DNA of 64,000 nucleotides from Nemopilema nomurai. Taxonomy: Eukaryota > Cnidaria > Scyphozoa > Rhizostomeae > Rhizostomatidae. The stretch lies in assembly GCA_003864495.1 (NCBI GenBank), contig PEDN01001363.1:62001-126000 (forward strand). Reading direction: 5' to 3'. The translations under genes were made by a program, and so were the position numbers. The notes under the pieces were generated by a model. It made no database searches. It was not told where the DNA came from and was given only the letters and a program-made list of their open reading frames with translations. Shown piece after piece: positions 27,201 to 40,566 of this stretch; within the stretch, counting starts at the first letter, position 1, and each line of letters starts with the position of its first letter.

Positions 27201-30200
27201 TGATTCCTTTCAACATTAAACATATGGCTGTAGCTATGAAACTTCAAAGCATCATTACCAATAACAATAATCAAACAAAAACATATCAACTTTATAGATC
27301 GCATGGTTATGAGTTGTTTTGCTCAATATCTATGCTAGATTAATAAATGATATTGAAAAAACTGAATAAAGGTCACTGTACGTTGGAAACAATTAAAGAT
27401 GAACAACATAAAAATGCAGAGTTTTCCTTAAATCATATTACAAATATCAACAAAACAAAACCCTTTAAAAAAATCAATGAAGGTAAACAAAGAATTCTGG
27501 TCTCAGATGAAGGGTAAAATAGAACTGCACCCTCACCTCCTGCCTCAAGAATTATGGAAAATCTGTGCAGGCATTTTAAATAAAAATAGAAAATACGATT
27601 TATACCTGGTAAAGGAGTGAAGTTTTGAAGATCATTTATGGACTTCTCAAAATTGTACTTGTGCCAGTAAAGCATTCCCAACGCCTTTGAAGGAACAAAA
27701 ATGTAATACATTTAAAATGGCCTTTTACTTATTACTGTTTGAAACAAAAGATGTATCAACAAAATTAGCAAATTGATATAAATAGGTGAAAATTTTAGGT
27801 AAACAGCATGAAGCATATACCTGAGATTAAAATCAAAATAAAAAACATCTTTGATTAGTGAAATAAAAGTCTGCAGTAGAGCATAACCCAGACCAATGCT
27901 TGGAAACAAAAATTTCAACCTAACATATACCATAGCATACAAGAGTGAGGATCAGTAAATAAATCAACAGACTCCTAATGTTAATCACCGTCAACCCTAA
28001 TAAAAGCTGTACTTTACCTGTTCCACATTGTAACCATATTTGTCCTTAGCAACTTGAAGATACTCATCCACTGAAAATGTTTGATAGTTATTAACATCCA
28101 AATGACTTGGAACATAAACATACTACACAACATCAAATGGTTGCAATAAAAGTAGACAGATTAAAAAAAATTTTTGACATACATCAATCAGGACTTTCAG
28201 TTTAAGATAAATGAGGATGGGATTGTCATTCACAAATGGCAGTTGAAGAAAAAGCAATCCTGAATCAAGGCACCACAATGCAAAAGTGATTTGACTCTTT
28301 TGAATGTGCATTTGACATTCCGGGTTTCTGTGCTGGTCTTGTTTGTTTTCTAGAGAAATGGTACAGCTAATATCATCATAAATATTTCATCATTTCTTTG
28401 ATTCTCGCTACTTATGTACTCCATGGACACACAGTGAGGCTTAAAAAATACAAGATATACTATAGGATGGGATGAGTCAGGGATAAACAAGAAACTTCAG
28501 AAACATTGCTGTATGTGATGGCGCAAATAAAGCACAGTTATTAAGTATGGCTTACGCTTCTCTCACAATAGACATGAAAGCCTTGCAACCTTACTTATCA
28601 TTATTCTATTCAACTTGATATATTATTTTGCTGTCATACTGCTCACAAGATATGGAGCTATGTGAAAAAATTATGAGAAAAGTGGCAAAATGGTGGCAAA
28701 ATGTCCTAATTGTGTATTCTACCGAAACACCAAAAAAGAAAGTATGGATCTTAAGTAAAACCACTTGAAGAGAATGTCCCGTACTCTTTGCTTGAAAAGT
28801 TCAACCGTTTTAACATTATACTTAAAAGGTTTGGATAGACAACCTGCCCCTAGCTTTGTGGCAAATATTATTTGGTTAATGGTATGATAATAGCATTTAA
28901 GAAATTGATTCATACATTTTGTTTCATCGAGTTCAACATGTGGCTCCCAGACTTGAAGGGGTTCTGGCCTTGGAACTTCATCTGAGCCTGCAATTTTAAA
29001 AATTAATTGCATCACAAAACCAACAGCCACAAAATATGTGATAGCAAGAGAACCAGACAAGGCCACTAGGACCTAATGTCTACAGCCATGGATGGAAGGA
29101 GATGATACGTATTTACAAGTGGTGTGCAACAATTTAGGAAATATTGAAATCAAAAAATTTTAAGGAACTCTTTGGTACAATGTGAAAAAAATGAAGACTT
29201 GCTCACTTGCTAGTTCAGGAATTGCTGCCTGATATTCATCGCCTACTCGCATTCCTGATTCTGTTCAGACAAAACCATAGTATCAGCCAAAGGAAATTGA
29301 AAAAATTGGAAAAGATATGTGCTGTCTAACTAGATTCTAGAAAAACAATGATTCTAGGTTGTGGTTTCAATGATAAGAATAGAAGAAAGCAGTCCACTGG
29401 AACCAGCCATTGTTTTTGTCTCCTCTTTACATTACAGAAAACATGGCCTTTTTGAAAGAAATTGGCTTCTAAACATCCAGAGCAATGCATTTTAATTGCC
29501 ACCATATGTGACAACTTTTTGACACATTCATTGTCAATATCACTGAATATATCATATCATTGATTGTACTATTCATCACTAAAATGACATGGTTAAATAG
29601 AAAATCATAAACACATGGCATAATCAATTTAAGAAATAACAGGGTGCCTTCAATTTCCCAGCTTATGGTTTCATCTACAGCTTATTTGATTTCGAGGTGA
29701 GATGAATAGGGTGCATTACTAAGAAAAATGCTGGAGAATGCTAAGAAAGATGTCTCCAGAAGTTAACTATGAAGGCTGCTGTCTAATTTAGGTAATGCAG
29801 AAACTTATTACAATCATGTTGCTGGTGTCAGGCCATGAAAGAAGCTAAATCAATATGCAAAAAAATTTAATTAGAAGCTACTCATTTTTGATGAAACTTT
29901 TAGAAAACAAAGAAATGTTAAAGATTGTTTTGACATGTGCATTTTCTGGGAATTTTGGAGAATATTTTCAATTGTGCTGTTATTGTAAATGCTAGGGATT
30001 AAACTAGCCTGTGCTTCTAATTCAAGAAGCTATATTGAATTATGCTTTAACAGGGAATGTTAGAGATTGTTCTGACCTGTACTTTAACATGGAATCTTGG
30101 AGATTATAAGGACCTATGCTGTTATTGGAAATGTTAGTGGTTACTTGACCTGTGTTTATATTGCCATAAAAACACATGGGTGTGAAGCTCATTCCAAAAA

Positions 30201-32014
30201 CTCTTTAACTGGTACTTCAAACACCAATAAACATGCCTGACTTGTTGTTACAGTCTCTTAAAAAATGCTTGGGATGAAAAAAGGCTCTGTTTTCTCTGAC
30301 ATTGTGAGGAAACTCTGAGTTAGAGGGTAAAAATATGTTGACAGTTATGGGAGTCTTTTTAAACATTCCCAACAGATCAAACTTTTAGCTACCTAATCAA
30401 ATAGAGATAAGAAAAGTAAACAGGGGGGTATCTTTGACTTGAAGGAGTGTCTTAGCCATCAAAATTAGAACGCAAAAATAGTCCCAGATGTACTTTCTTT
30501 ATATATAATGAACCTTAGAAAAATTTTAGGACAAACCTTTTTCTTAAACTTGTTTAATCCTAAAGACAAACCTTTTCTACAATTAATGAAGAGAAATTGC
30601 TGCCATATTTTCCAAACCTCAAGATCTGCTATTTTTTTAAACTTGAACAAGTATTTGAAAATATGTGAAAATTCGAATTCATACTTACAGGTGTCTCAAG
30701 AAAAGAGTGATGTCGCCAAATTTCAACACAACTATGACTAGGTTTGTTTTTCATGCAAAAATGAATTTCATTTTGGATTTTTATACAAAAAGGTTATGGC
30801 CTGTCATACCAAGACAAGCTTTTAGTGTCTTTTTTCATAAAAGCAATGAATTATAGCTCAAACTTCCAAAATTACATCAACCTGCAGTCAAATTCAAAAT
30901 GTTTATCCAGTATAATTCAAAACCAAAACAAATATAAATTTAAAGCCCATCTCACTATATGGTTGGATCGGTTTGAGAATGGCTGATGGTTCAAAACACT
31001 GATATTTGATAAATTTGATATAAATGATAATCGTTGGACAATATAAACAAGTTATGTTTTGAATTTTCTAAAAAAAAACAATATTTTTCCGGCAGTCATG
31101 AAATTGTGTACCCTCATTTGCAAAGGCTGTTCACTCTTCAAAACACAAAGGGCCAGCCATTGTTGAATACCTATGGAATTTGCTTCGTTTTGGGAGACTC
31201 TCCTTAGAAAGATTTGCCGTTTTGGGCATGTCTGTTTGGTATGGTTGTAAGAAAAAATTTGATTGCCTGATACGATTTCACGGCACATCAGGTGATTACG
31301 AAAAACTTTGGGTTAAAAAAATGAACAATTGCTACCAAAACATTGAATTGAGTCTATGTTTTGTGTCAAAATCTTGTCTATAGACAGGATATCAGCTTTC
31401 AAATGAAACACCGTGTGAAACTTGGTTCTGACGCAAAAAACGGAAACAAAAACAAGCATTTCTTGAAGGCTTCACTGTCGCGAGGATTATGAGGATCTGC
31501 TCTTGATCGATTCAATAAACTCTCTGTCAGTACGAGTAGCATTCAAAATTCGAAGTCTCTTCAAGAAGCAGACCATTCATAGAGACTTGCAGACTAGAAA
31601 GATCGGTAACGAGAACACATTTGGGCTATATTTAACACAAAAGGATTCACAGTTTCAATGAATGCTTAACAAGTGTATGAAGTAGGGAACATGCAACATT
31701 TATAAAGGTGTCAACGAACCTCCTGGTTGCCTAAATATTACGAAATGAACACTTTGCTTTGACAACTGTGGACGAAAGAATCCATCAAGAAAGAAAGATA
31801 AGCTATTGCATTTCATCTGTCACACAACATCGTTTGAAGAATATTTACCATGATCTCCTTCGTCGTCGTTATTTGTTGGGGTCGTCTTCTCCGTTTGTGG
31901 ATTGGTTGGCTCGTTGCTGGTGTTCGGCGACACTTTGCCTTCTTTCTCGATCTTATTTTCATTTTCTTTATTTTGCTCTAATAGACCCAACTCTGTATCG
32001 GTTGATTTTACCAT
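21293..32014 (-). CDS. RCOR1: CoREST / REST corepressor (RCOR), 566 aa
   Basis: CoREST bridges LSD1 (KDM1A) and HDAC1/2 on chromatin and stimulates nucleosome demethylation. Fifteen exons join in phase to 1,701 nt: 31849-32014, 29207-29260, 28916-28987, 28018-28070, 27606-27684, 27018-27100, 26324-26439, 25249-25339, 24771-24815, 24168-24316, 23728-23833, 22824-23003, 22540-22597, 21914-22177, 21293-21477. Residues ~57-140 are ELM2 ([29 protein letters not shown]), ~143-190 SANT1 ([14 protein letters not shown]), ~335-398 the LSD1-binding linker helix, ~404-450 SANT2 ([13 protein letters not shown]), and the last ~60 are Pro-rich. Between SANT1 and the linker is a C-X2-C-X15-C-X2-C finger (C276, C279, C295, C298) followed by YWNRTGVMRP. 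The N-terminal 55 residues are acidic and polar, without homology. One gene here corresponds to the vertebrate RCOR1-3 set. Confidence 0.95.
25751..25768. repeat. (TA)n microsatellite
   Basis: Nine or so alternating TA units in a CoREST intron. Confidence 0.8.
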
Positions 32015-35000
32015 GTTCTGTATAATTTAACTCAACAAAACTATTTCGATGCAGTTAACATGCTTCTTGAAAGGACAATTTACAAGAGGTGATTTTTCTG
32101 GATGACCGGTTAAGACACCTGGACAGAACAAAGGAATCCCAAATCAATGACCAGTGCTACAAGTCATTGCTCTCAAGGGGTTGAATTTGATCAGGAAGGC
32201 TAGGACAGCATTGAAGATTAGGCAATCAAAACTTAGTAACGTCCTAGCCAACTTCTAAGATTCGTGTAAAAAGCCAATCTAAATTAGAAAGTTGTTTTTT
32301 TGGGAGTTAAGAAACTCGTCGCTTCTCGTATAGGCAAGCAAAAAACATAATGTGTAAAGTATCGATAACTAATATGGGGTATTATCATACCGACACGACA
32401 TAGATTTGTCTCTAAATAATGTATCCTTCTGATACAATAATTTGGATATTGCTATCATTCTAAAATTATTCACATTTTATAGAATTGATGTATCATTCAC
32501 GAATTTCCTAGAAAATTGAGTAACTATTCAAACAGGTCATCAAAATTGCAGCAATCTCTCAAGCAAGTAAATCCAACATTACATCAGCGTTTGCACACAA
32601 ATTTACTAAAATGTCGTTATATTTTGAAATTACTGCTAATGTTGATAATTATGGCGTCCTTTTGAACATGGGAGTTTACTTTTTCAAAAAGAGAGATTTT
32701 TTTTACTATGCCGACTCCTTTTCTATTCTAAAAAGCATAATTTTGCTGGCAGATACTAATGTGTTTTATTCTTTAAGTACTCCTGCAAAGCCACTCACTC
32801 AGGGACAATGCAAGCTGTTTTACTGCCTTTCGAGTCCTCCCTGGTTCCTTACATACATCCCGGTCGCAAAATCTGAGTCCCAGCGTTGGCCAACACTGCC
32901 AGCACCATGACAATCAAATGACAATCCGACATTGGCTTTGATACCGGATGCTCTCATAGGGACCCGGAACAAGTAGAATGAAACCGGTACTAGTCGAGTT
33001 TCACATGAAGATAATTTCCGATAATTTCTTTCAAGGAAATAAACAGCTGAGAGGTACATAGAAATGCGGTGTCTCATTTTGATGTGTTCAAATTGTTTCT
33101 TTTCTTGCCAAAATTTATAGCAATGCCGCTAGAAGGCTCCGTCAAGTCGATGAGACCTGTAAGAAAAAAAAGGCGGAAAACCTTCCCAGGGGTACACAGC
33201 TTTATGCTGGGGGGACTGTGCAATGAGTTTGGATAAAGGGGGTGGCAAAGAGTGTGTAAGAGAGGTGATGCCAGCAGTCAAATTTCGTTGCTTTGCAAGT
33301 TTTTGATACTTATTTTGAGTTTCTTTGTGAAATCTGAGAAGGCAGATGTTACCAATTGATGGTGGCAATGATATTTTCAAATTTTCCCAACAATATTTGT
33401 AAACTGTTACGAAATTACATAACTGTTGCTACCAGTTTGAAACTCGCTAACCACCTTTAAATCTGATATCAAAGAAAGCAAAGTGATTTGTTTCTAGCAC
33501 TACCTTGAATGCGGATGCAGCTAACGTATAACAGAAATGATTTATTTGAGGCTATACCTTCGTCCGTCTTTAGTATTGATAACCTAATAAACGAGTCTAA
33601 TAAATAATTACCGATACAACAGCAATTTTAAGCGGAATGTGACGAGATAGAAGTGGTTAATTGAAAATTTACCAACCGAAAAGGTGGGAAAGAGGATGAC
33701 ACATCTGTAATGCAGTGTAGGGTTTCTCTTTTCGAAGGGGGGCATCGATTTTGATTTTCAACTCAGTTGATGATTGCCGTAGAAACCAAAATGAAATCCT
33801 TTTTGTAATTAATTTATTTAGTGAGTACTCTAATAAAAGTCCTTTTTCATTGTGCATTACCAGGAAAGTGCGCCGTGACATCTTTTAGAGTGCTAACACC
33901 AGCCCCTCCTCCCAAAAAGAGATTTTGGATCAAGTATAAAAGAAATAAAAAGGTCGCCTATTAAGAAATATTTCTGGTGGGTGTGGACGTGTGGCTTGAA
34001 TACACAAACCATACAATGTACATTTGCACAAAGCAGCTTTCAAAGCGGAAGCTAAAATTGGTTACCTGGAAGAAGAAAAATGCCAAGCAATGCAGAGTTC
34101 TTTGCTCTTTATCAACAACTTTTGACTGAAGACAGTCATTCAAACAGTAACATTTTCTTTTACCTTCAGGTTCAAAAGTGCTATCCTTTTTCTCTTCTGT
34201 GACGTGTCTACATTGTTTTAACAGAATCACTCCTTGGGAGCTTGTCCTTTTAGTAGTTTGTGCAAATCAAGAAAGTAGTGGCCACATATAACGCTGGATT
34301 TTTAACACAATCCATCAGATGTCTTGCAATTTGGACACTTTCAAATGAAACACCTTGTACAATAAACGCAGCTTGCAAAAACCTGAATGTAGCCCAGCCT
34401 CATCTCTTTATGCAAGCACAATTTGTTCACTACCTCTGAAGCATTTCTCTTTTGTACTTTTTCCGGGAGCAATTGTTGGCTGAGTGAATTTAAAAAAGTC
34501 ACAATCTTATTGAAAGTGGATGAGTTTCCAAGGAAAATTCAAAGCCTTACATTGGGCGAAGCTAAAGAAATTTTTTTCGGGGGGGGGGCGTGGATGCTGT
34601 CTCCCATATTTGCCGACAAAAGTTGCGCTTTCAAGTGTGGCTGTGGGCAATAATATATTGTTGTCAAACTACTTCCAGTGATTTCTCTATACTTTTTACC
34701 CATTTAAGAAGGCAATGAAATGAAATTTCTCTGCAGCTTTAAGGATATTTGATCTCAACAACATCTCTCTACGTCATTAGCAGCATATCAAATCATCTGG
34801 GAAAGCTCCTAAATATGGTCATTTATTGTTTAAAACTAACCCTGCCTTGAAAATTGGAAACCCTTGTCTTCTGCATGCATAGTTTTTACATAGGTAGCTA
34901 CTGCAATGCTCTCCATTTCCAAACCTCAAGCTATAGCTTCACTTGTAAATATGCATTCTATTGGGTAACATATGGCTTTGATCAGGCACTTGCTTGGGTT

Positions 35001-35234
35001 GCAGACATCAGTACTGCAAGCTTGTTCAAATCTTGAAGCAGTGACTCTACCAGACCGGAGCCTAAACCAGTGCTTTGACTTTCATTGCTTTGCTGTCTCT
35101 TTGACTTTCATTACAGGCTGTTGGTGGCTTACAATGGGAACAAAGCTTTCATTAAAAGGCTCTGTTCTATGGGCACAAATGATGTGGGCATAATGTACAT
35201 AAGATAACAATTTTGAAATTTAAGCAAGTAAAAG
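32015..35234. other. Upstream region of CoREST, nothing else recognised
   Basis: The CoREST promoter must lie just right of 32014. No TATA motif at a suitable distance is obvious. Reading frames are short and show no domain. An 11-base-plus G run occurs near 34578-34588. Confidence 0.35.
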
Positions 35235-35592
35235 GAATAGTCTTTTGTACGCTCGAAAATCGTTTATGTTTATGGGTGCAAAGGTGTACAATGATCTACC
35301 GCTGGAACTTCGTAAGATTAAGAACAATGAGAAATTTGAGAAACTACTTAAAGGACATTTTCAATTACATTTATCTTAAAATTTTACCTGAAACTTTATA
35401 TGTAATTAGGTAGATATGCTTCTTTATACATCTGTATTCTTACTTTTATTAGATTCATTGTTAATTGTGAATAGCTAAGGAATTAGCATAAAGGTATAGG
35501 ACACAGGCCACACATTAATAACAGCAGTTTTAACTCGTTGAAGTGTATATCCTGTATAAATATTCGTCTTATTATTATTATTATTATTATTT
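35235..35592 (+). mobile_element. 3' end of a non-LTR retrotransposon (LINE)
   Basis: The plus-strand frame at about 35260-35360 reads VYNDLPLELRKIKNNEKFEK, the characteristic tail of LINE reverse transcriptase ORF2 proteins (a consensus like 'WNSLP..IR...s...FK..LK'). It is followed by a stop, about 200 bp of AT-rich trailer and a (TTA)n tract at about 35569-35591, a typical LINE 3' end. Everything upstream of the tail is absent, so this is a 5'-truncated copy. The clade (CR1/L2/RTE-like) cannot be fixed from so little. Confidence 0.6.
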
Positions 35593-38500
35593 GATTATTT
35601 ACAATATAGAACTTATGTGAAATGTTTTGAGATTACTAGTGGAAAAAAGTATTTTCAAGGAAAACAGTGTCTATGGTCAAAATTAGGCAGCCCTACAAGT
35701 ATTATTCACACCCTGCTGATGCCTCTTTCGCTACAGCTGTAAGTGTCAACAAACAGATTGTTTGCATATAACAATAAAAAAGAAATACAGATGAAAAAAG
35801 ACGTATACTATCAAAATTAGTCACTAACTCTTTTCCACACTTTTCCGTAAATTTAAAATTTGCCACACTTTTCCGTAGACCTTAAGTTGATCTCCAAAAA
35901 CATCTTCATAGATCATCATTGAAATCATAATAACATGTTTTATGAAGAAGCGTGATAGAAGTAATGGATAGCCAATTGCCTCTGGAACATTTCAGCTTTT
36001 AAAAACACTCTTCGAACTCAACTCATGGCGAATGAGGTCAGCTGTTTTAAACAAAGCATTTCATGAAAAGCCCAGCTAGTTCGATTATCAATATTTCTTC
36101 TCCATAGCGATTCAATACAGTGTCCATAATAGTCACAGCTCCATGGCTGCTAGCCAATACCCTGTAAACTTCATATTCAAAGAAGATTTACAAACTTCAT
36201 TTAAAGTTCAGTTTGAGCAAAATCTTCCATTAACATCACCTCGCTGAGCTTGTTACCTTCGTAGAGGGCCTAGGGAATCCAAAAGTTAATAATTCAACTA
36301 CACAAATGTGCAACGTGACCTACATACGTTTCTCAGTAATGAGGATGTTCTATTTAGCCCACAAATGACCCGATTTCTGGGGAAGAGCACCCACTGGTCT
36401 CTTCAAGACTGAATTTTTCTTCCATCGATTAACTGTTCTGAAATTTTAAAAGAAGTGCAATAGTAGAAACAGTTTACTTCTGTACAAACGAGCACAGAGA
36501 GCTTAACTTCTAAGGTTCAGGGCCGGCGATTTGAATTATAAAGCGGGGCGGGGGTCAAAATGTGAAAATTGTGACATATTTCTCTCTACATGGCTTTGAA
36601 AAATGTTTTGCTCTTCAAAAAGGGGGCAATGACCCCCGGTTTCACCAGCCAAAGGGTCTTCATACGTTATGGAGTGTTTTTCTTAAAGGACGCCTTCTTC
36701 AAGATAATGACGTATTTTTACTGAACTGTTGATGTGACCGAACTAGAGGACGTATTTAAGAATGTTTGAATCATTGTAAAGTTGGCGGCTCAGTTATTCA
36801 TTGTTATAACTATTGCAATGAGTTTAAAGTGCTCATCATTTTTCTTTTAAGAGATGATGAAAAATTGAGCTTACAGAGCTGGCAGCTGACGTTTCTGGGG
36901 ATTGGTTCTATCAAGCTTTAGGCGGAAAGCCTCAATTGGATAGGGTCATCGAGTTCACAACAAACTCTTGGCGCTTTTTATTCAATTGCAAAGTGAGGTT
37001 AGACAGTGAGGAACAAAAAATCTTAGTTAATGCAAACATTCTGGAAAGCGATTTGATGACAGAAAATTTAAGATTCAAGCTTGTATTTCATCTTAAGTTT
37101 GCTAGAACGTTTGCTAACATTCTACCATCAATTACCACAAGTTGCCAACAAGCGAGCATTTTGGTAGGATTACAAAATCCAAAAGAGATTAAACGTTGTT
37201 AACATTATGGTACGAAATGTTCCGCATAATATGACTGACGGGCATTTATGGTACACGAGATCTCTGTGAACAGCTACATCTACAATAAAAAAAGAAAAAT
37301 ATAGGGGTGTCGAAAGTAAAGAGGCCTAGTTTTCATGCTAGCTTCGTCTACATCTCAAACTTTGCTCGATGTCGACTTTCTTGTATTCATAGAATGCTAC
37401 GAAAATGGCTACAACTTCGTGTTGGTCACACTTATCGAAGGTTAAAGCGATGGAAGAATATTTCCCGGGAGCAAATTCTGATGACCCCCATAATTTCTTC
37501 TCAATGTGCCCCAAAGCTCCGTAGTTGCAGACTAGACTCTGCAAGTTTCACATTGAAATTTCAACAGCAAGTTGGCTGGCATTAATAGGGCTGGATCTTA
37601 AGTTTCTTGGCTCTGAGATGAACCCTGCCTGAGCCCCATTCATAATTATTGAACTACATCCCAATGTGCTTTGTATTCACACATCAAAAACATTTTCATG
37701 TCACGTCAGCTTTGCTTTTCCATTTAATGCAAGCTGACGTGACATGACAGGCACAGTTTTTTGACTGTTTCTCCACTAGTTCCGTGAGCTTTGCAAGTCA
37801 AATATGGTGACGGAGGAATTCTCAGGACAAACCAATCCAAGGTCACAAATGCAAAATAAGAACGAAACACTCGAAAGAGAACAAACCAAATCCAGAACTA
37901 TTTCATTGCCTTTTAACAAATGCAGCAACGGATGCAAGGGAGTTTTTCATCAGCAATTGTCGTCAAAATCAAAAGCTCTAAGCCCACGGCAATAGAACAT
38001 TAAGGGTAAAATAAGTGTCAGCAGTCTTTCAAAAAACCTATTGTAGATTGCTGAAAAGACTCAACAATGGAAAGGGATGTCACGTTCCATTGATTAAAAC
38101 ACCAAGTTGAATCATATGACATATGATCTTATCATTTTCTTATTTTTCGAGATCTTGAGAATATCTTTCTCCTGATAAAAAGTTGTATTCAACAGTGAAT
38201 CAGAGTGGCAGTTTGGGATCCCTTTAGCTTGAACACGGGACAAAACTCATACTTAAGTTCTTTCTTTAACAACTTGGTCTAAATAGTATTTTTTCGCGTA
38301 TGATCGTAGTATCTTTTTGCTTGATATCTCATACCAAGATCATACAATTTCCGTAATTGAAGTGCCAGTAAGAGTATTTCTTGCATACTTATATAATTGA
38401 AAAACATATTTCCAGTTTTCTTTTAAAAACGTATGTAAATATTTCTTTGACGATTTGTTTTGTGTGATGTCCAATAGAGCATTCACTTAAGAGATTAATA

Positions 38501-39290
38501 ATCGTAATAATCTTAATCGTAAATGATTTCACTCCTACTACCCACTGAAACATCAAAAGAAGACTTGTATGCAAGTTGCTTTTCACTTCCCGAAAAACGA
38601 ATAGTCATTCAATTCTGATCAAGGATTTGAAGCTGGCAAAGAATTATTGGCAGGCAGATCCAACTTGCTTTCGTCTTCTAGCATGAAGGTTTTAATGATG
38701 TTTAATGCCTAGGAATTTAGAAAAAGCTACCAGATTGTACAATCTACAAAATTCAGAGCTTAATGACACTCTCTATCAAGTAGTTGATCCGTTCTATTAG
38801 TAGGATAAATGCTGTCATGATGAAGAACAAAACTGCCCCGAAGGAAATGATCAGAGAAAAGAAGAAAACCAAAAGCTGTACCAGTTGTGCATGAAATGTG
38901 CTTCAAATTCAATTTCCGCAACGGAAAGAAATGTAGCAATAGGTTGGCACTGGTCTTTGCATAAAGCGCTAGCCACTGAAACCTAGAGAGTAGTTGACTC
39001 AAAAAAGAAACTAACGTAAAAGTTGAAAATTAGTTGCGACTATACCTAGATTGTTGCACATACACCTGACCAGGCATAGTTAGGCAGTAGACGATAGCAT
39101 TTGATGGTTGGCTTAGTCGATGTTTATATGCAGTGCTAAGTGCGTGTATTCAATTCTCATGCTAAGTGAATGTTTTCACATGCTTTTTACGTCTGCAGGG
39201 AAAGTGCAGGACAGGAGCTGTCAATGTTGCAAGTCTATTTGAAATCTAAATATCCTTGGATAGAGCATCAGGTAGACTTCTATTTGCCAG
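35593..39290. other. Intergenic, no gene recognised
   Basis: No host gene is recognised. A 16-bp-arm hairpin at 37697-37746 is listed separately. A plus-strand frame at about 36870-37202 (LTELAADVSGDWFYQALGG) is weakly suggestive of a death-fold exon, but it lacks a complete domain and is not called. Confidence 0.35.
37697..37746. repeat. Perfect 16-bp inverted repeat (hairpin)
   Basis: CATGTCACGTCAGCTT at 37697-37712 is followed by an 18-base loop and its exact reverse complement at 37731-37746. Each arm contains TCACGTCA, close to a CRE half-site pair. No flanking target duplication was identified. Confidence 0.8.
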
Positions 39291-40471
39291 TTAGTTCCGC
39301 CTGATCTTCATTTCAGAGTACTTGATGTCGCCATGAAACCCAACAATTGTGTACCAAGACATGTAGATGGGATTTGTTGAAGGCAATTCTGGGAACAGTC
39401 CATTCAACTGGCATTGATGGCAATTATTGTACCACCAACCACCATGGAACCTAACTGCACAACTGTGGGCAACCATGTCGTTGTCATGGTCTTTGGTTGA
39501 GAATTTCATCTCGTTGTTCGCATGATGAGCAATCGAATTGAAGGCATCACCAGCAGTTCCTGAATACTCAGAGACTCGAATTCGATAACCGTCAGCCTCG
39601 TTGCCAATCTGGAAGCTGTCATACTTGGCATAGAACAACTGATCTCCTTTGGTCCAGTGCTTCAGCTCAATGCGAAGAGTTGTACTTGAACCTGGACTGG
39701 CGAGAGAGTGCATGTTCTCTAGGCCAATCCACATATTCTTTCCCAGATCTCCAAAGCCATGCTTATAATCAGACCAATTGCGGTTAAAGTCAGTAGAGCC
39801 ATCAACTCTCCGTTGTATGACGGTCCAGCCTCCACCGTCAGTTTCCATGTCGCAGTAAACTTCAAAAAGCTTTTGGTTTGGACCTAAAATGTTGTAGACA
39901 CCACTTTCTCTGTTCCCACTGTCATGATAGTCCTTACAATCTGTAGAAGACAATAAAAGGCGAAGTGTATAACAGTACATTGCTGTCATACTTCAAACAC
40001 TAGAAACATACATTCAAATGTTTTGTGGAAACTACATCTTTTGAAAAGCTTCAATATACAAGCAAAGCTTTGATTGAAGAATTCCTTCCTAAAAAATAGC
40101 GTGATAAAATCTACACATTTGAGTTATGTGTATTAATGAAAACGAGTAACGACATTTTACCACATACCTTTCTTCCGTGGATCAAAAGGTGCAAGCTTCC
40201 ATTCTGATTGTCCTTTTCCACCAATGCTGCTTGTTTGCTTGGCCATTTCGCTTCTAATGACACGAGAACAGGTTTGCCTTCTTTTGCATTCAAAGAACTC
40301 TGCGGTAAGAAATGCATCTTCCCTTGCTAGCTGCTCATCGCTATCTCCTTTTACCTTTTGGTAAAATCTGCCGTGTGATGAAATCTCTCCGTCAACCATC
40401 AAACGAGTAAACAGGAGAGAGACAAGTAGGAGAGATGCAAATGTCTGCATGTTTTCTTCTGTCTTCTGCAT
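39291..40471 (-). CDS. Secreted fibrinogen-related protein 1 (FReD), 317 aa
   Basis: Two exons, 40168-40471 and 39291-39940, join in phase 1 (AAAG|AT) to 954 nt. A second in-frame ATG at 40450 gives a more canonical signal peptide (MQTFASLLLVSLLFTRL), so either start is possible. After it comes a ~75-residue polar region with a C-X5-C motif (FFECKRRQTCSRV). The rest (~102-317) is a complete fibrinogen C-terminal domain: DCKDY, CDMETDGGGWTVIQRRVDGS, a Ca2+ loop STKDHDND, the paired NNCHQCQLNG near the ligand pocket, and terminal YSEMKIRRN. Such proteins (ficolin, tachylectin and techylectin types) bind acetylated sugars on microbes or cells; a role here in innate recognition is inferred. It is the closest relative of the disrupted copy at 45326-48281, with the same exon boundaries and flanks. 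Confidence 0.93.
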
Positions 40472-40520
40472 TCCACGTGCGTTTGCTGATGACTTTGAGC
40501 CAGCAGATCCGCATGGGCTT

Positions 40521-40566
40521 CTTATACAAGTGATGACGTGATGACACGGACGGTAATGGCAATTGT
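40521..40566 (-). promoter_or_regulatory. Putative core promoter of FReD gene 1
   Basis: On the minus strand TATAAG lies at about 40521-40526, some 50 bp before the first ATG. A single copy of TGATGACACGGACGGTAATG sits just upstream at about 40539-40566. The same arrangement, with the upstream motif in three copies, precedes the related gene at 48281. The TATA assignment is tentative because a second TATAAC-like site lies further upstream. Confidence 0.35.

Noticed and set aside
36870..37202. Possible death-fold exon (SGDWFYQALGG)
   Set aside because: Only one helix pair resembles a death domain. The following sequence does not fit, and no neighbouring exons were found.
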